Below are positions 21,923 to 32,014 of a stretch of DNA of 37,284 nt, in pieces; position 1 is the stretch's first letter, and every line of letters starts with the position of its first letter. A program made the translations under genes and the position numbers. The stretch spans positions 1 to 37,284 of the forward strand of contig JBDLTI010000018.1 of assembly GCA_039805865.1 (NCBI GenBank), read 5' to 3'. Under the pieces are notes generated by a model that saw only the letters and a list, made by a program, of their open reading frames with translations, did no database searches and was not told where the DNA came from. The DNA is from Fluviibacter sp039805865 (GTDB lineage: Bacteria; Pseudomonadota; Gammaproteobacteria; Burkholderiales; Rhodocyclaceae).

Positions 21923-23965
21923 TTAGGCGGTTTGAGCTGTCATGCCGCAATGACGCAGCAAGGCATCTACCTGTGGATCGCGCCCTCGGAAGGCTCGGAA
22001 AGATTCAATCGCCGGACGTGAGCCGCCGACCGATAGAATCTCTTTGAGGAAACGTGCGCCAGTGATAGGGTCTATAGGATTGCCGCTTTCTTCAAAGGCA
22101 GCGAACGCATCGGCAGACAGCACTTCTGCCCACTTGTAGCTGTAGTAACCCGCGGCATAACCACCGGCAAAGATGTGCGAGAAGCTGTTCGGGAAGCGAT
22201 GCCAGGCAGGCGGGTTAATCACGGCCACTTCCTGGCGTACTTTTGCCAGCGTGTCGAGTACCGGTGAGGCGCAGGTTGGATCGCTATGGATGAGCAAATC
22301 GAACAGGGAGAACTCCAGCTGACGCAGGGTGAAGAGGCCGCTCTGGAAGTTCTTGGCAGACAGCATCTTGTCGTACAGCGCGCGCGGAAGGGGTTCGCCC
22401 GTATCAACATGCCCTGTCATGTCTTGCAGTACGGACCACTCCCAGCAGAAATTCTCCATAAATTGTGAGGGCAGCTCAACGGCATCCCATTCGACGCCAT
22501 GAATGCCGGATACGGCCAGATCTTCCACTTGCGTGAGCATATGGTGCAAGCCATGACCGGTTTCATGGAAGAGGGTGGTGACATCATCGTGCGAGAAGGT
22601 GGCAGGCTTATCGCCTATGGGTGCCGGGAAGTTGCAATTCAGATACGCCACGGGGGTCTGAATACCCGATGCAATTCGGCGACGGGTCAACGCTTCATCC
22701 ATCCAGGCGCCCCCCCGCTTTTCTTCGCGGGCATAGAGGTCCAGATAAAACTGGCCAATGAGTTGGTTGTCTTTGTTAATGCGGAAGAAGCGCACACTGG
22801 GATGCCAGACGGGTGCTGTGTCCGGCGTGATCTGTACGCTGAACAGGCGCTCGATGACGCTGAATAGGCCACCCAGAACTTTAGGCTCCGGGAAGTACTG
22901 TTTCACTTCGTCATCCGAGAAGCTATAACGGGCCTGTTTGAGTTTCTCGGAGATATAAGCGATATCCCAGGGTTCCACTTCCGTAAAACCGAGTTCGGTT
23001 TTTGCGAAAGTTGTCAGCTCAGCCAGATCTGCTTGGCCGTGAGGTTTGGCCCGTTGTGCCAGATCGCGAAGGAAGGTGAGCACTTGTGGCACGTTGTCTG
23101 CCATCTTGGGGACCAGCGATACTTCCGCGTAGCTTTGGTAACCGAGCATCTGTGCCATTTCGGCGCGTAGCTTGAGTATTTCGTCGATCAGGGCCGCGTT
23201 ATTCCATTCCGGTTTGCTGGCGCAGTCGGCAAACTCACTGGCGCGTACGGCGTAGGCACGATACATCTGGGCGCGTAGTGGCCGATGGGTAGCGTATTGC
23301 ATCACCGGTAGATAAGACGGTGCATGCAGACTGAAGCGCCAACCGGCGATACCGGCTTTGTCAGCGGCGGCTTTGGCGGCTGCAATCGTGTCAGCGGGCA
23401 GGCCGTCGAGTTCGGCTTCGTTGGTGACGTCCAGTTGAAAGGCGTTGGTCGCGTCCAGCAGGTTCTCTGAGAACTTGGCAGCCAGTTGCGATAGGCGTTC
23501 CTGCAGTGCCTGGAAACGTGGCTTGTCGCTGTCTGGTAGCTCCGCACCCGAGAGGCGGAAATCGCGGAGCTCATTGTGCAAAATGCGCTGACGCGCTGGG
23601 CTGAGCGTAGCGAACTCACTGCTGCTGGCCAGGGTTTGATAGCGCTTAAATAGTGCGAGATTCTGGCCGAGCTCGGCATAGAAGCGGGTGACTTCCGGCA
23701 GCAGGGCGTTGTACGCCTCACGCCAAGGGGGAATGTCGTTAACGCTATGCAGGTGTCCGACGATGCCCCAGGCGCGTGATAGGCGCTCCAGATTGTCCTG
23801 GAGCGGTTGCGCGAAGTCGTTCCACGTAGCGGGTACGTTGGGGTTGAGCAGACGTTCGACTTCGGCACGTGACTCCGTCAGCAACTGGCTGATGGCGGGT
23901 TGTACATCCGTTGGTTGAATGACGTCAAAGCGGGGAAGCCCCGCAAAATCGAGAAGTGGATTCAT
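21923..23965 (-). CDS. prlC: Oligopeptidase A (M3 zinc peptidase)
   Basis: Cytoplasmic metallopeptidase that degrades short peptides, including cleaved signal peptides. The 680-residue length is right for PrlC/OpdA. The zinc site FHETGHGLHH (HExxH) lies near residue 465, followed by the downstream Glu region GVEWDAVELPSQFMENF. The N-terminus MNPLLDFAGLPRFDVIQP is typical. AGGAAG... ribosome site precedes the ATG. It follows purC by 44 bases on the same strand. Confidence 0.95.
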   Translation of the reverse strand: MNPLLDFAGLPRFDVIQPTDVQPAISQLLTESRAEVERLLNPNVPATWNDFAQPLQDNLERLSRAWGIVGHLHSVNDIPPWREAYNALLPEVTRFYAELGQNLALFKRYQTLASSSEFATLSPARQRILHNELRDFRLSGAELPDSDKPRFQALQERLSQLAAKFSENLLDATNAFQLDVTNEAELDGLPADTIAAAKAAADKAGIAGWRFSLHAPSYLPVMQYATHRPLRAQMYRAYAVRASEFADCASKPEWNNAALIDEILKLRAEMAQMLGYQSYAEVSLVPKMADNVPQVLTFLRDLAQRAKPHGQADLAELTTFAKTELGFTEVEPWDIAYISEKLKQARYSFSDDEVKQYFPEPKVLGGLFSVIERLFSVQITPDTAPVWHPSVRFFRINKDNQLIGQFYLDLYAREEKRGGAWMDEALTRRRIASGIQTPVAYLNCNFPAPIGDKPATFSHDDVTTLFHETGHGLHHMLTQVEDLAVSGIHGVEWDAVELPSQFMENFCWEWSVLQDMTGHVDTGEPLPRALYDKMLSAKNFQSGLFTLRQLEFSLFDLLIHSDPTCASPVLDTLAKVRQEVAVINPPAWHRFPNSFSHIFAGGYAAGYYSYKWAEVLSADAFAAFEESGNPIDPITGARFLKEILSVGGSRPAIESFRAFRGRDPQVDALLRHCGMTAQTA

Positions 23966-24009
23966 GTCGGGGCTTCCTGTGTTGCTTTTGTTATATGTGT
24001 CCGGAGAAA

Positions 24010-24948
24010 TTATTCTGTGACTTTCTGTCCGGTGAGCTTTTCAAAGGCTTCGTGGTATTTGGCGGCCGTTTGTTCAATCACCTCTTGGGGTAAAGTGGGG
24101 CCGGGTGCCTTTTTATTCCAGTCCAATGTTTCCAGATAATCGCGCACGTACTGTTTGTCGTATGACGGCGGGTTGCTACCCGGCTTCCAGGCATCGGCCG
24201 GCCAGAAACGTGATGAGTCCGGCGTGAGGATCTCGTCGATCAGATGTAGCGTGCCTTTAGCGTCGATGCCGAACTCGAACTTGGTATCGGCGATGATGAT
24301 GCCCTTAGTGGCGGCATAATCAGCGGCGGCCTGATACAGCGCAAAGGCGGCATCACGTGCTTCGGTGACCAGCTTTGAGCCTGTCTTGCCGGTGCCCTGG
24401 AGTAACGGATTCAGTTCTTTGTCGCAATGCGCCTGCGCCTGCTCGAAGGAAATGTTTTCGTCGTGGTCGCCCACGGCAGCCTTGGTGGCCGGTGTGAAGA
24501 TCAGTTGGGGCAGCTTATCGGCTTGCTGCAGCCCCGCAGGTAGTTTGATACCGCAAACGGCGCTGGTATCTTGATAGTCTTTCCAGCCCGAGCCGATGAT
24601 GTAACCGCGGACGACCGCTTCAATCGGCAGCGGGCGCAGACGCTTCACCACCACAGCACGGTTACGTACCTGAGCACGTTCGTTTTCAGCGACGACCGTT
24701 TCCGGGTCGATGTCTGTACTGTGCGTGGCAACGATGTCGGCCAGTTTTTTGAACCAGAAGCTGGCGGTTTGCGTGAGCACTTTGCCTTTGCCCGGGATCG
24801 GATCTGGCAGGATCACATCAAATGCCGACAGGCGGTCGCTGCTGACGACGAGGAGTTTGTCGTCACCCACGGCGTAGATGTCGCGCACCTTGCCCTTGGC
24901 TATCAGGGGCAGGCTGGTGATGGTCGATTCGAATAGGGCTTGAGACAT
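24010..24948 (-). CDS. purC: SAICAR synthetase (phosphoribosylaminoimidazole-succinocarboxamide synthase)
   Basis: Converts CAIR, aspartate and ATP to SAICAR in purine synthesis. The 312-residue product is the longer PurC type. Diagnostic stretches are GKVRDIYAVGDDKLLVVSSDRLSAFD, VVKRLRPLPIEAVVRGYIIGSGWKDY, IADTKFEFGID and DEILTPDSSRFWPAD. It lies 19 bases after fba on the same strand, a common order in betaproteobacteria. Confidence 0.97.
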   Translation of the reverse strand: MSQALFESTITSLPLIAKGKVRDIYAVGDDKLLVVSSDRLSAFDVILPDPIPGKGKVLTQTASFWFKKLADIVATHSTDIDPETVVAENERAQVRNRAVVVKRLRPLPIEAVVRGYIIGSGWKDYQDTSAVCGIKLPAGLQQADKLPQLIFTPATKAAVGDHDENISFEQAQAHCDKELNPLLQGTGKTGSKLVTEARDAAFALYQAAADYAATKGIIIADTKFEFGIDAKGTLHLIDEILTPDSSRFWPADAWKPGSNPPSYDKQYVRDYLETLDWNKKAPGPTLPQEVIEQTAAKYHEAFEKLTGQKVTE

Positions 24949-24967
24949 AAGGGTTACCGGGAAAAAA

Positions 24968-26032
24968 TTAACGAACGACTTGATTCAGTTTACCTTCGGC
25001 ATAGTTCAACGCCATCACATCGAGCGGAATCGGCTTAATCTTGCTGGCTTGGCCGGCACAACCAAAGGCTTCGAAGCGTGCTTCGCAGACCTTTTTAGCG
25101 GCCTCGCGGGCTGGTTTCAGGTAGTCACGCGGGTCGAACTTGCTCGGGTTTTCGAACAGGTAACGACGGATGGCACCCGTCATGGCCAGGCGGATGTCGG
25201 TATCAATGTTGATCTTGCGCACGCCGTGCTTGATCGCTTCCTGGATTTCTTCTACGGGTACACCGTAGGTTTCTTTCATGTCACCGCCGAATTCGCGGAT
25301 CTCGGCCAGCAGTTCTTGCGGCACCGACGACGAACCATGCATCACCAGGTGGGTGTTCGGGATGCGGGCGTGGATTTCTTTGATGCGCCAGATGGCTAGG
25401 ATGTCGCCCGTGGGCTTTTTGGTGAACTTGTAGGCACCATGGCTTGTACCGATGGCGATTGCTAGGGCGTCACACTGCGTGGCTTTAACAAATTCCGCAG
25501 CCTGATCTGGATCGGTCAGCAGCTGTTCCATGGTCATCTTGCCTTCTGCGCCATGGCCATCTTCTTTATCGCCGGTCATGGTTTCCAGCGAACCGAGCAC
25601 GCCCAGCTCACCCTCAACCGAGACGCCGATGCTGTGTGACAGCTCGACTACTTTGCGGGTGGTTTCAACGTTGTATTCGAAGGAGGCGACGGTTTTGCCA
25701 TCTTCCATCAACGAGCCATCCATCATGACGGACGAGAAGCCTGAGCGAATGGCACCCATACAGATGGCAGGGCTTTGACCATGATCCTGGTGCATAACTA
25801 CCGGGATGTGCGGATAAGCTTCGAGTGCAGCCAGAATCTGGTGACGCAGGAATGGCTCGCCGGCATATTTACGGGCGCCGGCAGAGGCTTGCATGATGAC
25901 GGGCGCGTTTAGCTTGTGAGCGCCTTCCATAATGGCCCAGACCTGCTCCATGTTGTTAACGTTAAATGCGGGCAGGCCGTAGTTATTTTCGGCGGCGTGG
26001 TCGAGCAGTTGGCGCAGCGAGACAAGCGACAT
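24968..26032 (-). CDS. fba: Class II fructose-1,6-bisphosphate aldolase
   Basis: Cleaves or forms fructose 1,6-bisphosphate in glycolysis and gluconeogenesis. The 354-residue zinc enzyme shows the class II motifs: VMHQDHGQSP with the metal-binding His, SVMMDGSLMEDGKTVASFEYNV, GELGVLGSLE, LVMHGSSSVP and RKINIDTDIRLAMTG. GGAG precedes the ATG. It lies 43 bases after pyk and is followed by purC. Confidence 0.97.
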   Translation of the reverse strand: MSLVSLRQLLDHAAENNYGLPAFNVNNMEQVWAIMEGAHKLNAPVIMQASAGARKYAGEPFLRHQILAALEAYPHIPVVMHQDHGQSPAICMGAIRSGFSSVMMDGSLMEDGKTVASFEYNVETTRKVVELSHSIGVSVEGELGVLGSLETMTGDKEDGHGAEGKMTMEQLLTDPDQAAEFVKATQCDALAIAIGTSHGAYKFTKKPTGDILAIWRIKEIHARIPNTHLVMHGSSSVPQELLAEIREFGGDMKETYGVPVEEIQEAIKHGVRKINIDTDIRLAMTGAIRRYLFENPSKFDPRDYLKPAREAAKKVCEARFEAFGCAGQASKIKPIPLDVMALNYAEGKLNQVVR

Positions 26033-26075
26033 ATAGTTCTCCGTAGGGCAGAGTGCCGGGTGAAATGTTTAAGAG

Positions 26076-27521
26076 TTAACCGGTGATGTCGGGCGTTGCG
26101 TGATCCCCGACATGAACAATCTTTAAGGTATTTGTGCCGCCCGGGGTGCCGATGGGTTCGCCGATGGTCATGACGACAAGATCGCCACGTTCGACAGCGC
26201 CCTGATCCAGCAGTACGGTTTGGGCATCGGCCAGCATCATGTCGCGGTCCGGTTGGCTGCGTGGCATGAGCATCGGGTAGACATCGCGAAAGAGCGTCAT
26301 GCGATTGCGTGAGCTTTCGTCTGGGGTGAGCGCAAAGATAGGGACGCCGCAATTGAGGCGACTCATCCACAAGGCGGTAGAGCCTGACTCAGTTAGGGCT
26401 GCTATCGCTTTGACTTTGAGGTGGTGTGCCGTCCAGATGGCAGCCATGGCGATCGATTGGTCAACGCGCGTGAAAACACGGTCAAGGAATTCACTTTCCA
26501 GCATGACTGGGTAGGTGCGTTCGGCTTCCAGGCAGATACGCGACATGGCTTCCACAGTTTCAACCGGGTACTGGCCGCTGGCCGTTTCGGCCGAGAGCAT
26601 GACGGCATCGGTGCCATCCAGCACGGCGTTAGCTACGTCGGAAACTTCGGCACGGGTTGGAATCGGCGAGCTAATCATCGATTCCATCATCTGCGTGGCG
26701 GTAATGGCGAGTTTATTCATCTCGCGCGCCATGCGGATCATGCGTTTTTGCAGTGAGGGCACAGCCGCATCGCCAACTTCGACGCCAAGGTCGCCGCGGG
26801 CAACCATGATGCCGTCAGACGCGTCCAGAATCTCGGCAAGATTCTCAATGGCTTCGGTGCGCTCGATCTTGGCGATGATGAGCGATTTGCCGCCGGCCTT
26901 CTTCATGAGCTCTCGCGACAGATGAATGTCGGCGGCTTCACGTGGGAAGGAGATGGCCAGGTAGTCGGCGTTGATTTCCGCAGCCGTGATCATGTCGGCT
27001 TTGTCTTTGTCGGTCAGCGCCGGGGCAGACAGGCCACCGCCTTTGCGGTTGATGCCTTTGTTGTTGGACAGTGGGCCACCTACGTGTACCTTAGTGTGAA
27101 TCTCCGGGCCGTTAACCGCGGTGACGTTCAGAACGACACGGCCATCATCGAGCAACAGGACATCACCGGCATGCACATCGTTAGGCAGTTCGGGATAATC
27201 GAGACCCACGCGTTCCTGGGTGCCCAGCTTGCACGCAGCATCCAGAATGAAGTCGGCACCCTTGGTCAGGGTGATTTTGCCGTCAGTGAATTTGCCCACG
27301 CGAATCTTGGGGCCTTGCAGATCAACCAGAATGCCGACCGGACGGCGATACTGTTGGGCCAGTTCGCGCACCAGTTTGGCGCGCGCGCGGTGGTCATCAG
27401 GCGTGCCATGACTAAAATTGAGACGAACGACATCCACGCCCGCAGCGATCAGGGCGCCCAGAGCCTCCGGTGAAGAGCTGGAGGGTCCGAGTGTGGCAAC
27501 GATCTTGGTGCTGCGGAGCAT
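26076..27521 (-). CDS. pyk: Pyruvate kinase
   Basis: Makes ATP and pyruvate from phosphoenolpyruvate. The 481-residue protein has the full set of motifs: TKIVATLGPSS at the start, NFSHGTPDDH, GPKIRVG, the catalytic-Lys region IIAKIERTEAIEN, DGIMVARGDLGVEVG and ATQMMESMI. The C-terminal allosteric domain is present. A good AAGGA ribosome site precedes the ATG. It is the middle gene of the tkt-gap-pgk-pyk-fba run. Confidence 0.97.
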   Translation of the reverse strand: MLRSTKIVATLGPSSSSPEALGALIAAGVDVVRLNFSHGTPDDHRARAKLVRELAQQYRRPVGILVDLQGPKIRVGKFTDGKITLTKGADFILDAACKLGTQERVGLDYPELPNDVHAGDVLLLDDGRVVLNVTAVNGPEIHTKVHVGGPLSNNKGINRKGGGLSAPALTDKDKADMITAAEINADYLAISFPREAADIHLSRELMKKAGGKSLIIAKIERTEAIENLAEILDASDGIMVARGDLGVEVGDAAVPSLQKRMIRMAREMNKLAITATQMMESMISSPIPTRAEVSDVANAVLDGTDAVMLSAETASGQYPVETVEAMSRICLEAERTYPVMLESEFLDRVFTRVDQSIAMAAIWTAHHLKVKAIAALTESGSTALWMSRLNCGVPIFALTPDESSRNRMTLFRDVYPMLMPRSQPDRDMMLADAQTVLLDQGAVERGDLVVMTIGEPIGTPGGTNTLKIVHVGDHATPDITG

Positions 27522-27548
27522 GGCAATCCTTCAGGAGATGAGTTGCTT

Positions 27549-28733
27549 TTAGCCGTTAGCGCGTGCTTCAAGCGCTGCGATGGCGGGCAGAGTCTTGCCT
27601 TCCAGAAATTCCAGGAAAGCGCCACCGCCGGTCGAGATATAACCAACATCCTCGGCGATCTTGAACTTGGCAATCGCGGCGAGTGTGTCGCCACCGCCAG
27701 CAATCGAGAAGGCATCTGAGTGGGCAATAGCCGAAGACATCATCTTGGTGCCGCCGGCGAATTGATCGTGTTCGAATACGCCGACCGGGCCATTCCAGAT
27801 GATCGTACCAGCATGGGCGATGATGTCCGATAGACGGGCAGCAGTTTTAGGACCGACATCCAGAATGCGGTCATGGGCAGCCACTTCTTCTACGGGGATC
27901 TTGTTGGCGCGGGCCAGTGCCGAGACTTCGTCAGCGACCACCACATCGACCGGCAGCGGGACTTCGGCGCCACGGGCTTTCATCATATCCATGATAGCCT
28001 GGGCTTCCTTCACCAGTTCCGGTTCAGCCAGCGATTCACCAATGCGGTGCCCCGAAGCCAGCAGGAAGGTATTGGCGATACCGCCGCCCACGATGAGTTG
28101 GTCGACCTTTTCGGCCAGTGATTTGAGAATCACGAGCTTCGACGAGACTTTGGCGCCACCGACGATAGCAACCAGTGGGCGTGCGGGGTTTTCGATGGCT
28201 TTTGCTAACGCATCGATTTCACCACCCATCAGCATGCCTGCGCAGGCCACCGGGGCAAAGCGAGCAATGCCGTGCGTGGTAGCTTCAGCACGGTGTGCTG
28301 TACCGAAGGCATCATTCACGTAGACATCACAGAGTTTGGCCATTTTCTGAGCCAGCGCTTCGTTGTCCTTTTTCTCGCCTTTGTTGCAACGGCAGTTTTC
28401 CAGCAGGACGACTTCGCCCGGTTTGACTTCAAAGCCACCGTCGACCCAGTTCTGGATCAGACGGACAGGTTTGTTAAGCAGCTGGCCGAGGCGTACAGCC
28501 ACCGGCATCAGGGTGTCATCAGCTTTGACTTCGCCTTCGGTCGGACGCCCCAAGTGCGAGGTGACCATCACGGCGGCACCGTTATCCAGGCAGTACTTGA
28601 TCGATGGGATCGAGGAGCGGATACGGGTGTCTTCGGTAATGTTGCCGGCATCGTCCTGCGGGACGTTGAGGTCGGCACGGATGAAAACGCGTTTGCCGCG
28701 CACATCGACATCGGTCAGCTTCTTAACATTCAT
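27549..28733 (-). CDS. pgk: Phosphoglycerate kinase
   Basis: Interconverts 1,3-bisphosphoglycerate and 3-phosphoglycerate with ATP. The 394-residue length is normal. Seen: FIRADLNVPQD, VMVTSHLGRPTEG, LLENCRCNKGEKKD, YVNDAFGTAHRAEATT, AIVGGAKVSSK and SIAGGGDTLAAI near the end. The start has a GGAG site and lies 24 bases after gap. Confidence 0.97.
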   Translation of the reverse strand: MNVKKLTDVDVRGKRVFIRADLNVPQDDAGNITEDTRIRSSIPSIKYCLDNGAAVMVTSHLGRPTEGEVKADDTLMPVAVRLGQLLNKPVRLIQNWVDGGFEVKPGEVVLLENCRCNKGEKKDNEALAQKMAKLCDVYVNDAFGTAHRAEATTHGIARFAPVACAGMLMGGEIDALAKAIENPARPLVAIVGGAKVSSKLVILKSLAEKVDQLIVGGGIANTFLLASGHRIGESLAEPELVKEAQAIMDMMKARGAEVPLPVDVVVADEVSALARANKIPVEEVAAHDRILDVGPKTAARLSDIIAHAGTIIWNGPVGVFEHDQFAGGTKMMSSAIAHSDAFSIAGGGDTLAAIAKFKIAEDVGYISTGGGAFLEFLEGKTLPAIAALEARANG

Positions 28734-28757
28734 GATCAGGCTCCGAGGTAGCGGTAA

Positions 28758-29786
28758 TTACTTGGCATTGATCCAGGCGCGGGCAGTGTCCAGCATGCGG
28801 CAGCTGTAACCCCACTCGTTGTCGTACCAGGCCAGAACCTTAACCAGTGTCGAACCATCTTCAGCTTGAATTACGCGGGTTTGTGTGGCGTCGAAGGTCG
28901 ACGAATGCGGATCATGGTTGAAGTCAGACGACACCAGCGGATCGTTGTTCACGGCCAGCACGTTCTTCATCGGGCCGTTGGCAGCAGCCGTCATCAGGCT
29001 GTTGATTTCGTCTTTGGTAGTCGGGCGATCGGTGGTGAAGGTCAGGTCGACCAGCGATACGTTGATGGTTGGTACGCGCAGCGCGAAACCATCGAACTTG
29101 CCCTTCAGTTGTGGCAGCACCAGACCCACGGCTGCAGCTGCACCGGTCTTGGTCGGGATGATGTTCTGAGCAGCGGCGCGGGCGCGGCGCAGATCCGAGT
29201 GACGCACATCCACAGTGACCTGGTCATTGGTGTAGGCATGCACGGTGGTCATCAGGCCGGACTTGATGCCAACGTTGTCCGACAGAATCTTGGCTACCGG
29301 GGCTAGACAGTTGGTGGTACACGAGGCGTTCGAAACGACCGTCATGTCACCCTTAAGCACTTCGGTGTTTACACCGAAAACTACCGTGGCATCGACATCG
29401 CTACCACCTGGTGCCGAGATTAGGACTCGCTTGGCACCTTGCTCCAGCAGGGCTTGAGCCTTGGCTTTCGAGGTGTAGGCACCGGTACATTCCAGCACCA
29501 TGTCGACCTTGTGGTCTGCCCAGTTAATGGCCTTTGGGTCTTTGGTCGAGCAGAAGGCAATCTTTTTGCCATCGATGATGATGCAGTCTTCGCCTTCGAT
29601 TTCCACCGAGGTGCGGAAGCGACCATGCGTGGTGTCGTATTTCAGCAGGTGGGCGTTGGTCTTCAGGTCGCCTGAGGCATTGATGGCGACCAGATTGAAT
29701 TCTTTCTGCAGGCCCAGCTCATAGATTGCACGCAGTGTGCAGCGACCGATACGACCGAAACCATTAATTGCGACATTGATAGCCAT
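28758..29786 (-). CDS. gap: Glyceraldehyde-3-phosphate dehydrogenase, type I
   Basis: Oxidises glyceraldehyde 3-phosphate to 1,3-bisphosphoglycerate, or the reverse in gluconeogenesis. The 342-residue protein has the NAD-binding start INGFGRIGRCTLRAIYE, the catalytic SNASCTTNCLAPVA with its active Cys, and the C-terminal WYDNEWGYSCRMLDTA. A GGAGA ribosome site precedes the ATG. It lies 36 bases after tkt. Confidence 0.97.
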   Translation of the reverse strand: MAINVAINGFGRIGRCTLRAIYELGLQKEFNLVAINASGDLKTNAHLLKYDTTHGRFRTSVEIEGEDCIIIDGKKIAFCSTKDPKAINWADHKVDMVLECTGAYTSKAKAQALLEQGAKRVLISAPGGSDVDATVVFGVNTEVLKGDMTVVSNASCTTNCLAPVAKILSDNVGIKSGLMTTVHAYTNDQVTVDVRHSDLRRARAAAQNIIPTKTGAAAAVGLVLPQLKGKFDGFALRVPTINVSLVDLTFTTDRPTTKDEINSLMTAAANGPMKNVLAVNNDPLVSSDFNHDPHSSTFDATQTRVIQAEDGSTLVKVLAWYDNEWGYSCRMLDTARAWINAK

Positions 29787-29822
29787 GGTAAATCTCCGTG
29801 TATTTAAATATGAGACTGCAGA

Positions 29823-31868
29823 TTAGTTAGAAATCACACCGCGGACGGTGTTAACAACGTTTTCGACGGTGAAGCCGAATTCCTTGAATAGCAAACCGGC
29901 GGGGGCCGATTCGCCAAAGCGGGCGATGCCGACAACGGCGCCGTCCAAGCCCACGTATTTGTACCAACCGTCCGGGTGGCCGGCTTCAACCGCAACGCGG
30001 GGCAGACCGGCCGGTAGCACCTGGTCGCGCCAGGCTTTATCCTGTTGGTCGAAGGTAGTGGTCGAGGGCATCGACACCACATTGACAGCGACACCAGCTT
30101 CGGCCAGGGCAGCTTGTGCATCGAGCGCCAGTTTTACTTCGGAACCGGTGGCGATCAGTACGGCTTTGGCGTTGGCCGCTGCCGAAACCACATAACCACC
30201 ACGGGCAATGTCAGCGGCGGCCGTTTTATTGGCAACTGGCGGCAGATTCTGGCGCGAGAGCAGCAGAGCCGTTGGGCCTTCGTTGTTTTCAATACCCTTG
30301 ACCCAGGCGATGGCCGTTTCGGTGGCATCGGCTGGGCGCCAGACATCCAGATTCGGAATGAGGCGCAGCGAAGCCGCGTGTTCTACCGGTTGGTGGGTCG
30401 GACCATCTTCACCCAGACCGATCGAGTCGTGGGTGTAAACCATGATCTGACGCACCTTCATCAGCGCCGCCATGCGGATGGCGTTACGGGCGTAATCCGA
30501 GAACACCATGAAAGTAGCGGTGTAGGGAATAAAACCACTGGCCAGTTCAATACCATTGGCGATGGCCGTCATGCCGAATTCACGCACACCGTAGAACAGG
30601 TAGTTACCGCCATCGTTGGCAGTGACCCCCTTGGCGCCCTTCCACCAGGTCAGGTTGGAGCCGGCCAGATCGGCCGAGCCACCCAGCAGTTCCGGCAGAT
30701 TCGGGGCGAGTGCCTCGATGGCCAGTTGTGATGCTTTACGCGTGGCGATGGTTTCAGCTTTTGCCTGTGTGGCGGCAATAAAATCAGCCGAGGTTTTGCT
30801 CCAGTTTGCCGGCAGTTTGCCCGACAGACGGCGAGTGAACTCACTTGCTTCAGCCGGGAAAGCTTTGGTATAGGCAGTGAAGGTTTTGTCCCAGCTGGAT
30901 TCGCGCTCGGCGCCGGCCGCACGTGCATTCCAGGCGGCATACACATTGGCAGGGATTTCAAATGCGGCGTGCGTCCAGCCAATGGCGGTGCGTGTTGCCG
31001 TGATTTCATCGGCACCCAGCGGTGCGCCATGCACATCGGCCGAATTGGCCTTGTTTGGCGAGCCCATGCCGATGGCAGTGCGGCAGCAAATCAGTGTTGG
31101 GCGTGATGTGTCAGCTTTGGCAGCCTTGATGGCCGCATCGAGTGCAGCGGCATCATGGCCGTTGACATTGGGGATGACCTGCCAGCCGTAGGCGGCAAAG
31201 CGGCCCGGTGTGTCATCGGTAAACCAGCCTTCAACCTGGCCGTCGATGGAAATACCATTGTCGTCCCAGAAGGCGATCAGTTTGCCTAAGCCGAGTGTCC
31301 CAGCCAGCGAGCAGGCTTCATGCGAAACGCCTTCCATCAGGCAGCCGTCGCCCATGAAGGCATAGGTGTAGTGGTTCACGATGCTATGGCCATCTCGGTT
31401 GAATTCAGCGGCCAACAGCTTTTCGTTAATCGCCATGCCCACGGCGTTGGCGATGCCCTGGCCCAGCGGGCCGGTGGTGGTTTCAACGCCCGCGGTGTAG
31501 CCATATTCCGGGTGGCCCGGTGTGCGGCTGTGCAGCTGACGGAATTGTTTGAGGTCTTCGATGGTGAGGTCGTAGCCGCTCAGGTGGAGCAGGGCGTACA
31601 GCAGCATCGAGCCGTGGCCGTTGGAGAGTACGAAGCGGTCACGGTTAGGCCAGGCCGGGTTAGCCGGGTTGTGGCTGAGATGTTGACGCCAGAGGACTTC
31701 GGCGATTTCAGCCATGCCGAGCGGCATGCCGGGGTGTCCGGAATTGGCCTGCTGGACAGCGTCCATGGCCAGGGCACGAATCGCGCCCGTCAGTTCGTTA
31801 TAGGCCGGTGCAGCAGGTGCTGGGCGGGCGGGACGGGATGGTGCGTTGGCGGCAGACAGTGAAGACAC
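29823..31868 (-). CDS. tkt: Transketolase
   Basis: Thiamine-diphosphate enzyme that moves two-carbon units in the pentose phosphate pathway. The 681-residue protein shows NSGHPGMPLGMAEIAEVLW, GHGSMLLYALLHLSGYD, the TPP-binding GDGCLMEGVSHEA and the C-terminal domain with ATGSEVKLALDAQ. The start is GTG at 31868; no ATG precedes the conserved domain, and a strong promoter 25 bases upstream leaves a leader of only about 18 bases. A Pro/Ala-rich N-terminal extension of roughly 20 residues is unusual but harmless. First gene of the glycolytic run. Confidence 0.96.
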   Translation of the reverse strand: MSSLSAANAPSRPARPAPAAPAYNELTGAIRALAMDAVQQANSGHPGMPLGMAEIAEVLWRQHLSHNPANPAWPNRDRFVLSNGHGSMLLYALLHLSGYDLTIEDLKQFRQLHSRTPGHPEYGYTAGVETTTGPLGQGIANAVGMAINEKLLAAEFNRDGHSIVNHYTYAFMGDGCLMEGVSHEACSLAGTLGLGKLIAFWDDNGISIDGQVEGWFTDDTPGRFAAYGWQVIPNVNGHDAAALDAAIKAAKADTSRPTLICCRTAIGMGSPNKANSADVHGAPLGADEITATRTAIGWTHAAFEIPANVYAAWNARAAGAERESSWDKTFTAYTKAFPAEASEFTRRLSGKLPANWSKTSADFIAATQAKAETIATRKASQLAIEALAPNLPELLGGSADLAGSNLTWWKGAKGVTANDGGNYLFYGVREFGMTAIANGIELASGFIPYTATFMVFSDYARNAIRMAALMKVRQIMVYTHDSIGLGEDGPTHQPVEHAASLRLIPNLDVWRPADATETAIAWVKGIENNEGPTALLLSRQNLPPVANKTAAADIARGGYVVSAAANAKAVLIATGSEVKLALDAQAALAEAGVAVNVVSMPSTTTFDQQDKAWRDQVLPAGLPRVAVEAGHPDGWYKYVGLDGAVVGIARFGESAPAGLLFKEFGFTVENVVNTVRGVISN

Positions 31869-31892
31869 GACAGAGGCCCGGCAAAAGACGCA

Positions 31893-31921
31893 ATTATCGG
31901 CTAAAACGGGCTTGGCTGCAA
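31893..31921 (-). promoter_or_regulatory. Sigma70-type promoter for tkt
   Basis: On the - strand the -35 box TTGCAG and the -10 box GATAAT are separated by exactly 17 bases. The predicted start, near 31886, lies about 18 bases before the tkt GTG. It probably drives the tkt-gap-pgk-pyk-fba run. Confidence 0.6.
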
Positions 31922-32014
31922 AGAATGGACAATAAGTAATTCAGAACGATGGTTAAGTCATGGTTTACCCATGGGCTGCTTTTTAAGGACGGCCCATAAC
32001 TCAGACGCCTGTGG

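Noticed and set aside
23302..23868. 188-codon frame within prlC, and similar frames opposite gspE (5378-5827) and pyk (26922-27473)
   Set aside because: These are frame shadows of well-supported genes; their translations look like random, low-similarity protein.
30045..30731. Long open frame opposite tkt (228 codons, + strand)
   Set aside because: It mirrors a certain transketolase gene in a codon-biased region and has no domain pattern or ribosome site.
31971..31997. ATGGGC...GCCCAT inverted repeat between fbp and tkt as a terminator
   Set aside because: The stem is six bases with a 15-base loop and lacks a T-run on the - strand.
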